Position numbers and translations under genes: made by a program
The notes under the pieces: model-generated
Seen by the model: the letters and a program-made list of their open reading frames with translations, nothing else
Told to the model about the DNA's origin: nothing
The model's database searches: none
From: Sipunculus nudus
Lineage: Eukaryota > Annelida > Sipuncula > Golfingiida > Sipunculidae
Direction of reading: 5' to 3'
Length of the DNA: 64,000 nucleotides
Assembly (NCBI GenBank): GCA_026874595.1
Contig: CM049306.1
Span: 22,799,019 to 22,863,018 of the forward strand
Part shown: positions 23,101-36,200 of the stretch, piece after piece
Layout of the letters: every line of letters starts with the position of its first letter
Position numbering within the stretch: position 1 is the first letter of the stretch

Positions 23101-23810
23101 TGGGGGTTAGGGTACATACATAGCATCAAACATCTCATGAAAGTCAACTGAATGGAGCATTAGTCATCTTATTTTCACATATAAAAAAGGACTGACAGAT
23201 TTATTTGTGACAGAAACTCACATCTGAGCTTCCTACAGGTGCATAGAACAGGTAATCTTGCAAAAATGTCAGTCTTAACAGGATGTTTTTGGGATCAAAT
23301 ACCTTGAGAAAATCATCAAAAACTGGCATTACTCACATTGCAGTCTGATATTAAAAAAATAAGTTTGATAAATTTACATGTAACTACCGCTTAAAATGGG
23401 TTTCAAACAGGTGTGCTGAACAGGCAACTGATTGTGTAGCTGAACAGTTACAATGTTATAGCTACATCTTAATTCTGTTGTTACTTTTAACCTTACAAGT
23501 GCATAGAGATACCAATACACATGTATGTAATCATAAGGAGAAATGATTCACTGAAAAATAAATCGGCCGAAACTTGCCTTACTGAATTGAGAAAAATTCT
23601 TTGGATCTTAAAAAACTGAAAAACTGGAAATGAAAAAAATAGAGAAGTTGGAACAGATGGTAAAAAAACTTGTCTGAACAATGTCTGGAGATGGGAGTCC
23701 TTTAATTCTGCTGGCCCCATTGTACGCAAATGATAGGAATTAAAGTCCATTTCAAAATAATTTCTGCAATACCATGTCCCTTTCAATAAAGTTACCTCTA
23801 CAGAGGTACC

Positions 23811-23813
<3 letters not shown>
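23100..23813. other. Intergenic, nothing recognised
   Basis: I see no gene or repeat in this stretch. Confidence 0.4.

Positions 23814-23891
<78 letters not shown>
23814..23891. repeat. (TA)n microsatellite, about 39 dinucleotides
   Basis: This is an uninterrupted TA run. Long open frames of Tyr-Ile repeats on both strands here are artefacts of the run. Confidence 0.98.
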
Positions 23892-23895
<4 letters not shown>

Positions 23896-26800
23896 TTATT
23901 TATATTCTTTTGCTCACTCAGCACTGACGACTCTGCCTCATTCTAATATTACTGGGTCCCTGTGTTGAACTGTTTGCACCCTGCATCTGTGATTTAAGTT
24001 TACAATTATATATCCCATTCCCCAGCAAAAAAACTCTTATTCAATGTCTCCACCACAAAAATCCCTCTTCTCCAAAAGCTCAAGTGAAAACTGCAATATG
24101 AAAAATATGAAGCTAAAGATCTCAGCAGCTAAATTCTAGAGCCAGGCAAGATTGATATGGTCAGAGATTTTAGATTACCAAAATCCAGGAACTCATCTGA
24201 AGTCATGAAAATGAAAAGTGTACCAATGCACAGGAACCAACAACCCTGGAAGGTTTTATAGCAGAAACAGCAAATTGGCATAATATTGACAACAGCTAAG
24301 TTCCATTTATGTTGGTGTATTTCTGGAATATATATTCTATTTATATTAAATCAGCCCTCAAGGTTGTCAGACCGGACTGGTTCTCTGGTTGTCTAGTAAA
24401 CAAGAACTTATAAATATGAAAAAAATGGACATCTTTTGATTTTTTTTTTCAAATTTTTTTCATATACTGAACCCATATCCTAGCAAACAAATATTTTTAT
24501 TTTTTTTTCCACAAACACAAAATGAAATATTATTTGTTAACAGCTGTCAACACATCTATGACATCACTTCTTGACATCAGTCTATGGAAGCTCCACAGTG
24601 ACAAAAGAATCTAGGTCTAAAGAATAGCTTATTATTTCTGACACACATATGGTATTTCTGACAGCAAGATTTAAAGGGATTACAATGTGTAAATGTGTTA
24701 TAATTTATTCTTTACTGCAAATTATAAAGAATAAATAACAAATAAAGCTGCAGAAAAATTTTAGGCGACTAGCAAATTAGGAAAGTCGTCATTGGTTTTC
24801 ACGCAGTGAAAATTACCAATGAAATATGATATTTTCAGTCAAGGATAACAAAATGAGGTAGCAGTGACCTAGTTTAATTTGGTCTTTTAAATGCTGCATG
24901 ATCATTTCTGCAATACATGACAACCATGCCGGTCCATCACACAGAAACCTAACATTACGAAGAAACCTTATAATCCTTGCAAGTTCTGTTCTTGATAACA
25001 CTAAATAATTATATGACCCACTTTTACAAGTGTCAGCAGATATAATTACTAAGTCTCTACACATAAAACATGCACGTTAAGTAATCTATTGCTCATACAG
25101 AATTCTCTATTCCAGTTAAATATATATAGATGGAAATACTGAGGCATGATTGATGTATGCTTATATTGTTATTTTACATTACTATAATTAGATTTTTTGT
25201 GTGTGCAAATTGTTCAATTTATAATTATAACAACTGTGGATAAGGAAAAACTATATAGTCCTTTCCCTCTGAGCATGCCAATCCAAAGAGACATGGGATT
25301 TATGACTTTAAACTCAAATATTATTGCACATTTTTATGAGAATTAAATGGAGATGAAATATGTAGTGACAAAAATGAACATTTATATTTTATAACTTGAT
25401 GGGTTAATCTTGATCTTGTGGAAAATTGATACAGCATCTCTGTAAAGTAACCAACCTCCCTTTAATTTATTGTTTTTTTAATATTTATGACACAACACAA
25501 CCAATCAGCTGTTTTTAAATGTACTGCTTTAATTTGATCATGTGACCAATGGCCTTGACCTTCACCAATGGGACTGAGTTGTTGTAAAAAGTAAAACTGC
25601 TCTCAGATACTGATTTTACTGCATTTCTAAGGTTTTTGCTTCATTACATTGAATAAATTATTCCTTAATTGCAGCTTTCCTTAAGAAATTGATCTGCAAA
25701 TTAATATAAATGTTAGAAAATTTCAATGGGAGAAGGCACAGAGTAATATATATATAAAGGGAATCAAACCTGGCTTCACAATACTGAACTGATGAGTAGG
25801 GTAATCTATATTTAACATGGTGTTTTAACACACATAGCAGAAAAGATAAATATATACACGCATCACACATAACACATAATCTCCACCCAACAAATGAGTG
25901 CTGTATTACGGCTTGATCAAATGACCTAACATTGTCAAAAGTGGCTACCTCTTCTGGAAACAGTGGGGCAAGACTCATCCTGTACGTGAATATGTATTTA
26001 GACTATATGATACACAGTGCTGCTGGAGCTGGACCTGCAGTCACCATAGCATCACCTGACCTCCGGGATCCAGCAAACAGCCTCCAGCCATGGGTCAGCA
26101 GGATCAGGTCTGCTCCTCACTGGATCTATAAATATCCTCTTCAATCAGTCAAACAGCTCTTCAGCCTCTTCTTGAACTCCTACACACTGAAGGATTCCAT
26201 ATAAACCCGTTCCATGTGCTGTACATTTTAAGTTGCCCATTTTTTTTACTACACCTATTTTGTATACATGAAATACAGTGTTCTTTCCTGGAAATAAAAT
26301 AGTCCCTGCCAAAATATCTCTCTGAAACCTCTTCCTGGGACTTATCCTCAGTAGATATAAAATTGCACTAGGCACAAATAGTGGCCTGAAAGAAAACATA
26401 AACTTAGCATCTGGCACTACTCTAATTGTAAAGATGACAAACAACAGTAAAAAATCTAAAATATTTGTGACTCATTATAAATACATCTTCCATCCCTGAT
26501 TGCAAGGTTTTACATATATCTTTGGCCATATTATCTTTTTATATTTTGCAGAAACACTAGGATTGTATTTATCAACCCACATGCAGAACTGAAATAATAT
26601 GTAAAACAGTTGAACAAGAGACATTGAGACCATAAGCTAGGATGATTTTGTTTGGTAAATTTTGTATTCAGCCAGAGTGAAATGATTATTGAATAAAATA
26701 CACATTAAGGCATGGGACAAGTAACTTTAATCATAGTCAGTCCCACTAGGGGGCAAATAAGTTTTTGCTGGTATTTGTTTACAAAGTCAGTTTATATTGA

Positions 26801-29456
26801 AAACATATCAACCAAGTAATCCAGCACTTATATACATGGATACCACCACCATATCTAGGGAAGAATTTGAGAGAAACAATTCTGAGAAATCAGTCTATTT
26901 CTGTCATGACATACTGCCTGAACTGACAGGGTCAAAGACACGTTTTGACAGACACTGATTGGATGATGATTACTTGGTACCATAAATATGATAAAATACA
27001 TCACCTACTAAAAGAATTCACATGGAAATAAACTAGAGAGTTGTATCTAGAAAGTAAGTATAATATGTTTGATTAAAATGTATCATTCATTATTGCTGGA
27101 GTGCACATACTTTTCTGCCAATGTAACACATTTGACAGAAATATCAGAAGTTCATAATTATTGCCAAAACCAATGTGCACTGGTTGATGGGATGGACTGT
27201 AGTATTCATGTGTTATTGAAAGTCTCCTTTGATTTATATGCACTGTCTCATGATGATACACATTACCACATTTTCCATACTGATGGTTAGCATTACAACT
27301 ACCTTATTCTTATTTGGTTTTAATTATACCCATTTTAATGTCCCATCATATACTTTTTTAATAATATTCTGATAATTGTGTTGATTTTAACTTCATGGTC
27401 ATTCCAATGATCTCCTGGTCACAAAATCCTCCAGTTAGAGGCCTTTCTATTTATAAATACCAAAACAGAATACAACATCAATATCGGAAATATAACAGAT
27501 GGAACTGATACCTCACTTCAATAATGAGAAACGGAGAAATAAATTTCTAAACTACAGTTTTCACTTCCAGTTTAAACTTAAATGCTGTGCATAAAAACTT
27601 AAATCTTGGTACCAAAATATCAATCCTATCTTACAAATGACCTAACATGAAGTCTATGTGACCTTAATTGCATAATCATTCATTGTATAATGAGCAGAGC
27701 AGTTGTGAGCAACCAATCAAGTTACTGTTGTCAATGTGGATAGTAATTTGCAAATTTGGGTGACTCTCCAAAACAACACAGGTTTAGTCCTATACCAGTA
27801 CCCCTGTCAGCATGTTTTTGGGAGATTTTTTTATACAAAGGAGACATTTTAAAAATTATGTTTGCAAAGGTTTCAGGAGCATTTCCACCGACTGCCAAAT
27901 GAATAATAATGTCTTAGCCTGCACTTAATTTGTATGAGACAAATAATCCAATATGTGGCAAAACAGTTCTCAATGATTGCTATATAATCATTACCAGAGA
28001 ATAGAGGTACATCAATTCCAGCAGATGACATTAGTCAGACCAACCTTAGTGATGTCTTTGTGATGTCTCTATTGTCCATAAGCATGGAAAGCCCTCTATG
28101 TAGGAGCTGTTTTTGGGATCATTAGCTTAAAGGTTATTAGGTTAATGGAGCAGAGCATAAGGGCTGTGGTGGTTAGGTCAATTACATTTATCTACATTCA
28201 ATTTAACAATTCCACCTAAAGGCCAAGGAGCAATTCCTTTTATAATAAAATCACACAACTGATAATAATGATTTTTCCTGAATATAAATAGTTATGACCA
28301 ACATTGTTTGTGATGAGTAAGTATGTTAAAGTACTAAGCTAAATATGTCTTCACTTAAACATCGACAAAGTTGAGACCATTATCAAAAGCCATCAAACCC
28401 CATGTTTTCCAACAATTTTTCACACATCTGTATAGTATACATTTAATACAATGATAGCAAACATGAGACAAATAAAGAGAGAAACAACATCTAAAACAAA
28501 CACTTTTTTTCCTACAAGTTTACTTTTCTAGGCATCTTTAAAAATTAGCTTTAGACTGTATGATTACACCTAGTCCAGTTGGGCAAAATGAAATTCTGTG
28601 GTTGTAATTTGGTCTAGAATGTAAATATTGTTCTGTTTTATGCCATGATTTTTATGACATGTTAATATGTCTTTTTTTTGTTATGGTCCCATGCATTATT
28701 TCCTTATGTGAAAATCATTCAGTTAAATGGGTGTTTTCTATAAAATGCAAAACAAAATATTTGTTATAGGTTCCCTCATTACATGCAATGTTTACATTCC
28801 TGGTGCAGGTAAACTGATCTCATAAAATCCCACATGCATGCATTTTATATCACTACATATATGTTTCACTCCTCTGGTATACCCCATGTGGTGTAATAAA
28901 AATAAATTTAACCTTGAGCTTAGCAGAGAGCTTAGCTGGGTAAAAGAAAGGGGTGTGGGGTGTCGGGGGTTCAATAGTTCACAGGCAAAACATAACATGA
29001 AAATCACTGCCAGATGGCACACGTGCCTCACGCATGCTCTTAACATCTATATGTTATCCTAGTACTTTAGTCCTTTAAAAAATGTAAGCCATGCACTGGA
29101 AAATATGGTATACAAACAGTTTGAGCGGTTTACAGATGAACTCAGTTCATCAATTTATGGTGACTTTGAATTCATTGTGAGCTGATCAATAATGAAGAAG
29201 TCACATGAATGTGTCATTATATGAAGCATGAATAAGTGCCTAGAGGTACAAATTGCCCCCTCCATACATTTAAATAGAGAAGTGTGGCTGCAGTGATAGG
29301 ATGGAATGGAGAGATGAATGAACAGATAAGATGTGGACCATTCAGTAGTCCTACCTCCTTGTACCGGGGACAATAAAAAGATTCTCCAGGAAGAAGGGAA
29401 TATATGTAAATTATGTGTCTGTACAGTCCAAACCCATCCCATAATTCACATTAATC
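23892..29456. other. Gene-free intergenic stretch
   Basis: This is mostly AT-rich unique-looking sequence. It includes a GC-richer island at about 26,000-26,180 with a tataaata word but no recognisable exon, and a CTCF-like motif at 26743-26756. I see nothing else supportable. Confidence 0.4.
26743..26756 (+). promoter_or_regulatory. CTCF-like motif, 13 of 14 core positions
   Basis: The sequence ccactagggggcaa differs from CCASYAGRKGGCRS only at the last position. It has the same orientation as the other CTCF-like motifs in this intergenic region. Confidence 0.35.
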
Positions 29457-30864
29457 AGGCTGAACCATCCCTTACTGATATGTCACATAACCCAAGCTGA
29501 ACCATAACGCACTGATATGTTACATAACCAAGGCTGAACTGATACATCACATAACTCTGGCTGAACCATAACCTACTGATATGACACATAACCAAGGCAG
29601 AACCATAACTCACAGATATGTCACTTAACCCTGGCTGAACCATAATCCACTGATATGTTACATAACTAAGGCTGAACCATGACCAACTAATATGTCTGAT
29701 AACTAAGGCTGAACCATAACCCATAACCTACTGATATGTCACATTACCCAGGATGAACCACAACCTACTGATATGTCACATTACCCAGGATGAACCATAA
29801 CCTACTGATATGTCACATTACCAAGGGTGAACCATAACGCACTGATATGTCAGATAACTAAGGCTGAACCATAACCCATAACCTACTGATATGTCACAAA
29901 ACCCAGGATGAACCATAACCTACTGATATGTCACATTACCCAGGTTGAACCATAATCCACTGATATGTCACATAACCCTGGCTGAACAATAACCCACTGA
30001 TATGTCACGTAACCCTGGCTGAACCATAATCCACTGATATGTCACATAACCCTGGCTGAACCATAACCCACTGATATGTCACATAACCCAGGCTGGATTA
30101 TAACCTACTGATATGTCACATTACCCAGGATGAACCATAACCTACTGATATGTCACATAACCCTGGCTGAACCATAACCCACTGATATGTCACATAACCC
30201 AGGCTGGATTATAACCTACTGATATGTCACATTACCCAGGCTCAACCATAACCTACTGATATGTCACATAACCCAGGCTGGATCATAACCTACTGATATG
30301 TCACATTACCCAGGCTCAACCATAACCTACTGATATGTCACATTACCCAGGATGAACCATAACCTACTGATATGTCACGTAACCAAGGCTGAACCATAAC
30401 CTACTGATATATCACATAACCAAGGCTGAACCATAATCTACAGATATGTCATATAACCCTGGCTGAACCATAATCTACTGAAATGTCACATAACCCTGGC
30501 TGAACCATAACCTACTGATATGTCACATAACCCTGGCTGAACCATAATCCACTGATATGTCACATAACCCTGGCTGAACCATAACCTACTGATATGTCAC
30601 ATAACCCAGGCTGAACCATAACCTACTGATATGTCACATTACCCAGGCTGAACAATAACCCACTGATATGTCACATAACCCAGGCTGGACCATAACCTAC
30701 TGATATGTCACATTATACCAAGGATGAACCATAACCTACTGATATGTCACATAACCCAGGCTGAACCATAACCTACTGATATGTCACATTACCCAGGCTG
30801 AATCATGTCCTACTGATATGTCACATAACACTGGCTGAACCATAACCCACTGATATGTCAGATA
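29457..30864. repeat. 37-bp minisatellite, about 38 copies
   Basis: The unit resembles tactgatatgtcacataacc followed by caggctgaaccataacc, 37 bp in all, with point variants. Higher-order structure is visible: a variant with ggctggattataacc recurs at 30091 and 30202 (111 bp, three units), with a relative at 30276 (74 bp, two units). A variant with a doubled aacccataacc recurs near 29,705 and 29,867. Open frames inside it are artefacts of the period. Confidence 0.95.
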
Positions 30865-31186
30865 GTCCAATTTTAGTCCATCCCCAAGTGATATGCTATC
30901 TGCCTCTTACCAAACAGAGCTGACATCTTTTCTTTTATTTCTGATGATAAAAACTAAAGAAGTCTTTACAAGTTCTGATCAAAATACCAGTAATAAATCA
31001 TAAATAAAAGATAATAGTACAGCTAAATAGCAGAACATGAGAGACAGTTAAAAATGTTTGAGACCATTGACATAAATAGTATCTGGTGGTGTTGAAAATA
31101 GAACACCAGGGTAAGTATCCCTATATGAACCAAAACAAGCTACACAGTTGACTCTGCTTGCCAGTTCCTTCTATTTCCCCAGCCTA

Positions 31187-31200
31187 CCACCAGATGGCCT
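31187..31200 (+). promoter_or_regulatory. CTCF-like motif, 12 of 14 core positions
   Basis: The sequence ccaccagatggcct lies 300 bp past the minisatellite and 0.9 kb from the stronger match at 32104. Confidence 0.25.
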
Positions 31201-31624
31201 GCTTGCTGAGGGCAACAAGAACAGGTATTGGGCCTGTTCAATTGATACTGACAACATTGCTCTTTAATATACTTGTTGGTCACTCATGCCCACATGATTG
31301 GTTTGTATGTTTTATTGATTGTTAGATATTAAACAAATGCAAAAAGAAACCTTTGTTAAATAGAACAAAGACTTGGGAAATATTATCAGATATATGGGAA
31401 AGGTTTGCGTTGAATCGACTTGCCAAAATTCAAAAGGAGACTTATTTTTTGTTTGACTTGGAACCATTTATTGATTTTTTTGCCCCTGGTTGTGGTTAAT
31501 GTCAAGCAATAACAGTGGAGGCAAGGAAGACAGGTTACCATGACTAGTTTACTGATCAAGACTTGGTTATTCCAAACTTATTTCCATGGGTCACTCAAGA
31601 TGCTAAGCTTCATCAATAGGCACC

Positions 31625-31800
31625 ATTGCCTCTGCCAAGAGAGTATACATTCATCCCTCATGTGCGTGTATATGTGTGTTTGTTTGTTCAGAATATAACT
31701 CATGCAATCATGATAAGAATCTCATGTAATTTTCAGCGCATTTTGGACAAATGAAGAAATGATTAGATTTTGGTGTAGATCCAGCACATGATCCAGATTC
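31625..31800 (+). repeat. Dispersed repeat, copy 2 (tgcctctgccaag... type)
   Basis: This is the second copy of the repeat at 21,013-21,200. It shares attgcctctgccaagagagta, the gtgtgtttgtttgttcagaa stretch, the tgatwagaatctcatg region and aattttcagsgcattttgg. Flanks differ, so it is dispersed, not tandem. Confidence 0.65.
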
Positions 31801-32103
31801 AGGAACTTCTTCAAGGAATATTCACAAATGTACAGTTTAGAGGAAAATATGTCTTTATGTACCTGACAGGTGGCAGCACATACCAGTGGTGTAAACTCAA
31901 AGAGACGTGGAGTAGGGCAAAGCTACTCAAAACCATCAAGACATTATCTAAGAATATTCAAAACTGTCATTTCATATAAGCTGAACATATACCTGGCTTA
32001 CAGGATGTTTACCATTGAACATTTCTTGCAGGACAAATATATTAAACTGATTAATGATTGTGCTGCTTGGAAAGGATGAATCTTAATTTGTTCTGAAGTT
32101 CTG

Positions 32104-32117
32104 CCACCAGATGGCAG
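32104..32117 (+). promoter_or_regulatory. CTCF-like motif, perfect core
   Basis: The sequence ccaccagatggcag matches CCASYAGRKGGCRS at all 14 positions. It lies about 0.95 kb beyond the FAM136A stop codon. Together with the motif at 14242 it brackets the gene-free interval. Confidence 0.45.
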
Positions 32118-32908
32118 TAAAAGACAGACCTCTTCAATCTTTCAGTCAAACAATTCCATGGTTCTAATTTTAAGTGCTTTTCAAGTCTACAATCTTAAAT
32201 TTTAGATTTGTTTACACAGTCCCCAATTTACATCCCCCTCAGTCACTGACCCTCTGATATTTTTTATTTACAATTTTCTCTTGATCTGTCATAGACTGCC
32301 CCCACAGTTAAAGGTGTTCCAATGAAACTTTACAAAATTAGAAAATGTCAAGCACTTTCTATGCCTTGAATAATATGAAATATTTTCAAGGGCTTAAGAG
32401 AACATGGAAACCTGAATTCTTATCAAACTTATCCAATTAAGTGATATTGTTTACACCTTTTTTCACACAGTCATTTCATGACTATGCAATCGAATAAAAA
32501 TGAGTCAAAACAGTTATATATAATTTTATTATTCATTTGTACACACTGACATAATATCCCTTTAACTTAAATATCATGGCATGATGGGCCCTGAGGGGTT
32601 GCATGATACAAAATTAACAGTTAATTGATTTACAGACCACACATATGTCAGGAGGACTATACATTATGGTATAAGTTTTCGCAGTCATAAAAACGGATAC
32701 ATTAACCAGTCCACATACTGACAATCAGTATTAGATATTTTTTATTCTCCTAAATTTTCTTTTGCATGGTACCTTATACAAAAAATTATCTAACTTATCT
32801 AACCCACAGAATACTGATGCAAAAGAATATATGAATTAAAAAATAAAAACATTCACAATCTTATTATATATAATCACATATTTCTCTACAAAACATATTA
32901 TTTTTCAT

Positions 32909-32914
32909 TTTATT
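32909..32914 (-). terminator. Candidate FAM136A polyadenylation signal AATAAA
   Basis: Plus-strand tttatt reads AATAAA on the minus strand, about 155 nt past the FAM136A stop codon. It is the nearest canonical signal I see. Confidence 0.4.
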
Positions 32915-33069
32915 AATTCATGCAACATGCAACTAACTGTTTCATATATGTTCAATATAATTTATCAAACGGTAAATCCTAAAATTTTCTGTTGATTCAT
33001 GCAAACAAAACTGTATTGTTCTTAACTAAATGAATTGCATAAAAGTTACCTCCTATCAGCAGACAATGC

Positions 33070-33264
33070 CTACTTAAGTTCTTTCAGTACATCAGCCATT
33101 CTTTTTTGCAATGATGGCAACATTTCTATATGAGTGTCCGCACACTTCACTACACAACTTTCCATTTCCTTGCGGTATTTGATCATGTCTGACTCTGTGG
33201 TGTTTGTGCCGACTTTGTCCCTGATCTTGTCTTGACAGTCCATTGCACAACGCTGCAATCGGTC
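33070..33264 (-). CDS. FAM136A: FAM136A exon 3 (C-terminus)
   Basis: The exon is 195 nt including TAG, with acceptor gttcattgcag. It encodes DRLQRCAMDCQDKIRDKVGT and so on, to ...VLKELK. It holds the second CX3C pair, CAMDC and CVVKC. Confidence 0.95.
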   Translation of the reverse strand, partial: DRLQRCAMDCQDKIRDKVGTNTTESDMIKYRKEMESCVVKCADTHIEMLPSLQKRMADVLKELK

Positions 33265-36200
33265 CTGCAATGAACATTTTTCAAATTCAATGTTTTAATT
33301 TTGTATGTCTACACAACATTTACTGTTCATTTTATTGTCACAGAAGAGTTCTAAATCAGGTTCTGTTAGTTTAACTGCCTGCTGCTAAATTGTTGGCAAT
33401 GATTTTTTTTCATTTTGTAAACTGACCTGATGATTATTTCAGGGGAAATGTAGGGAGTATTAAATTTTATGAGACACCTCCCATAATTTGGGTCAAAAAC
33501 TGAAGTTTTGTCTCAGGAATTTTTGTGTGTGTTAGGTTCTCAATCTATAAAGTAATTTATAATGTTGCTTTAGCTAGCACACAGTATTTTTACACCCTCA
33601 AGCAAAGTGTATTGTTTATGAGTTCTTTCCACTGTAGGACAGGGGGCGAGGCCTTCCCTTGTCTTGCCTGGAACCAATAGATTAAATTGTCACATCAATT
33701 ATAAATGAATCTATGAGACATTCCAAGGTTGTGAGAGAAAAAAACTCTAAGATTGAGGAGTTAAGTCAGAGTGCCACAGTGTCTTTAGTCCTTGTCTAAA
33801 CTTTTTTAAACATATTCAAGTTTCTCACAGACATTGGTTGTGACATTAATGATCTCTACATGCTGATTTACACATGCCATGAAAGTTTTGAACTAACCAT
33901 TTTACAGTTGCTGTTTAATAAATCTCTATTTTGGAATTTTCTTACTTTATCTAATAAGCAAACCTTTGTTTTCGTGCCAGAGACAAAAAAGCACAGCCTG
34001 TGTTTACTAGTATTATCCACCTGTGACGCTATTTCTGATAATACAAATAAAAAAATAAATAGCTAGACACACAATTTTACACTGTTATAAAAATTGCTGT
34101 TGTTAACAATTATTGTACCTGTAAACTGGATAATTCATTCTGCATGAACTGCTGCCCTTTGTTGATTGGTTCTGAACACCTGTCTATGCAGCGCTGCACA
34201 TCCTCCATGCTGGCACCTGGGTTCTCACAACAGGCGGCACTGCAGCGGTACATTTTAGCCTGCAATATGTTAAATATACTTTACAAAACATGAACATATA
34301 TATAAATCTTCAGGAAATTCCATGCAGATCTTCTCATAAATATTCTAATATCTCCAAATGAATACAAAATTGGGACCAATTACAAAATCTGCATATAATC
34401 AGGAAGAATAAGTAATTATCTTAAATGTTATGGCTGCAATTGCTGATTGATACAACACAAACTAATCCATACATGTACCTTCACTCTGAATGATACAAAG
34501 GCATGACTTGATATTTCAACATCAATTGTTAATCTGATGATTATGTCAGATTATAAGTCTCATTTGGCCAACTTGCAAAAGTGATATAAAAACAACTTTA
34601 TTATTGGAGCAATTGCTATCAATTGTAAATTAATAATCATGTCAGACTTTTGAGTCAACATATATTCATCTTGATCTGGTTGTATAAATAACAGTGTAAT
34701 TAAATATCATAACCAAATCAGAATTCCAGGCTTTCAGATTTTCATAGACAATTTTATGGAATCCATTTGAATTTCGTTTAACATGGTCAGTTTGTAAGGT
34801 TTCTGGAATGTCAAGGGTCATAGTGTATAGTCCCGACTATCTCTTTTGGTTGGACATTATAGTCCACGCCTATAATGTTAACTTCACAGACAGAACTAAC
34901 CTTACAATATTGGTAATTATAAGTCAAGCGCCATCAGCCAAGATGACAGGCCTAAACAAACCCAGTTGTGGCTCTGTGGAAAACACAGAGCTCAAAACTT
35001 GGGCACTTCCTTATTTAGATGACACAGTGCTGAAACTGCTGCAGGGTATTCATGTGACCCAATGTGTTGGATCCCTGTTTCTGTGAGCTTACCACCATCA
35101 ACAATGATTGATGCAGATATTGGGCTAAATGCATGACCAGTATCAGCTGAGTGGGAACCAATGGTGGATATATGTACCATGCGCACACTGGCAGGTTAGT
35201 ATATATAATTTTGGTAAAACTGATGCTCCCACCTTGTTTCCGCTCAACCAATTTTTATGACATTAAGGCAATTTGATTATAGTCATGTTCCCATCTGAAT
35301 CAAGACAGGATGGAGTCCATTGTGGAGCACTTTATAAGTTGATATATTTTGTTCAAATACTGAGAGCATACTGGCTCTGGATCTCAGTAACTTGGGCCAG
35401 TATGCTGGCGTGATGAAACAAAACAGAAAACCCTTGGCTCTACCCACATAGCACAAAACATTTTTAGAACGTTCTGTAAATGTTGCACAGATGTTACAAC
35501 AAAATATTTTCCAAAAGAATTTTAGAATCCTTTCAAACAGGGTTGAAAATAAAATCATGATTTGTTTGAAATAAATCAAACTGGATTTTTATTTAAACAG
35601 ATTTATTAGATTTAAATTGATTTTTAGAAAAAGTCCCTAATGAAACATTAGATATATTTGCCATAGTGAAAAAATGTTACTTATGTGAAAATTCTGGCTT
35701 TTTTTTTAGAAAAAAATCCCTATTGAAACATCAGATATATTTGCCATAGTGAAAAAATGATACTAATGTAATATTTTTTGGCATTTTTTTAAGGTAACAC
35801 TTAAACTCAGATACTAATTTTGGCTCTTATCACCATTATTGTCTAAAAGAACCCTATACTTTGTTCAATTACTGGTGGTTTCATCACTATCAGTTCAGCA
35901 TTTCTGAAGTTATAATATTTTGAAAAATGGTCAAAACGGTTATTTCTTATTATCAGAGGGGAAGGTATCTACAGACAGCCCCCGGTGCTGAGTTACCACT
36001 GCTTATTGAACCATTTCAGTCAAACACTTTGTGTTACTGAGGAGCCTTGCTGACTACTTCTTTCAGAAATAATTTAAACATTCACAACTTTCCTTAACTA
36101 ATTAAAATAAATTAATTTTAAAAGGGGACAGAATCTACGGACATTTGCCTTTATACGTTTTGATATGGAATAATTCATCCTGTATGATGAGGATTATAAA

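Noticed and set aside
23493-23968. Open frames of Tyr-Ile repeats on both strands
   Set aside because: They are translations of the (TA)n run at 23814-23891, with no protein homology.
29455-29724. 89-aa open frame on the minus strand with repeated YVTYQ-like text
   Set aside because: It comes from the 37-bp minisatellite. The repeats slip frame and encode no known domain.
29457-30864. CRISPR-like regular spacing
   Set aside because: Units are contiguous with no unique spacers, and the genome is eukaryotic.
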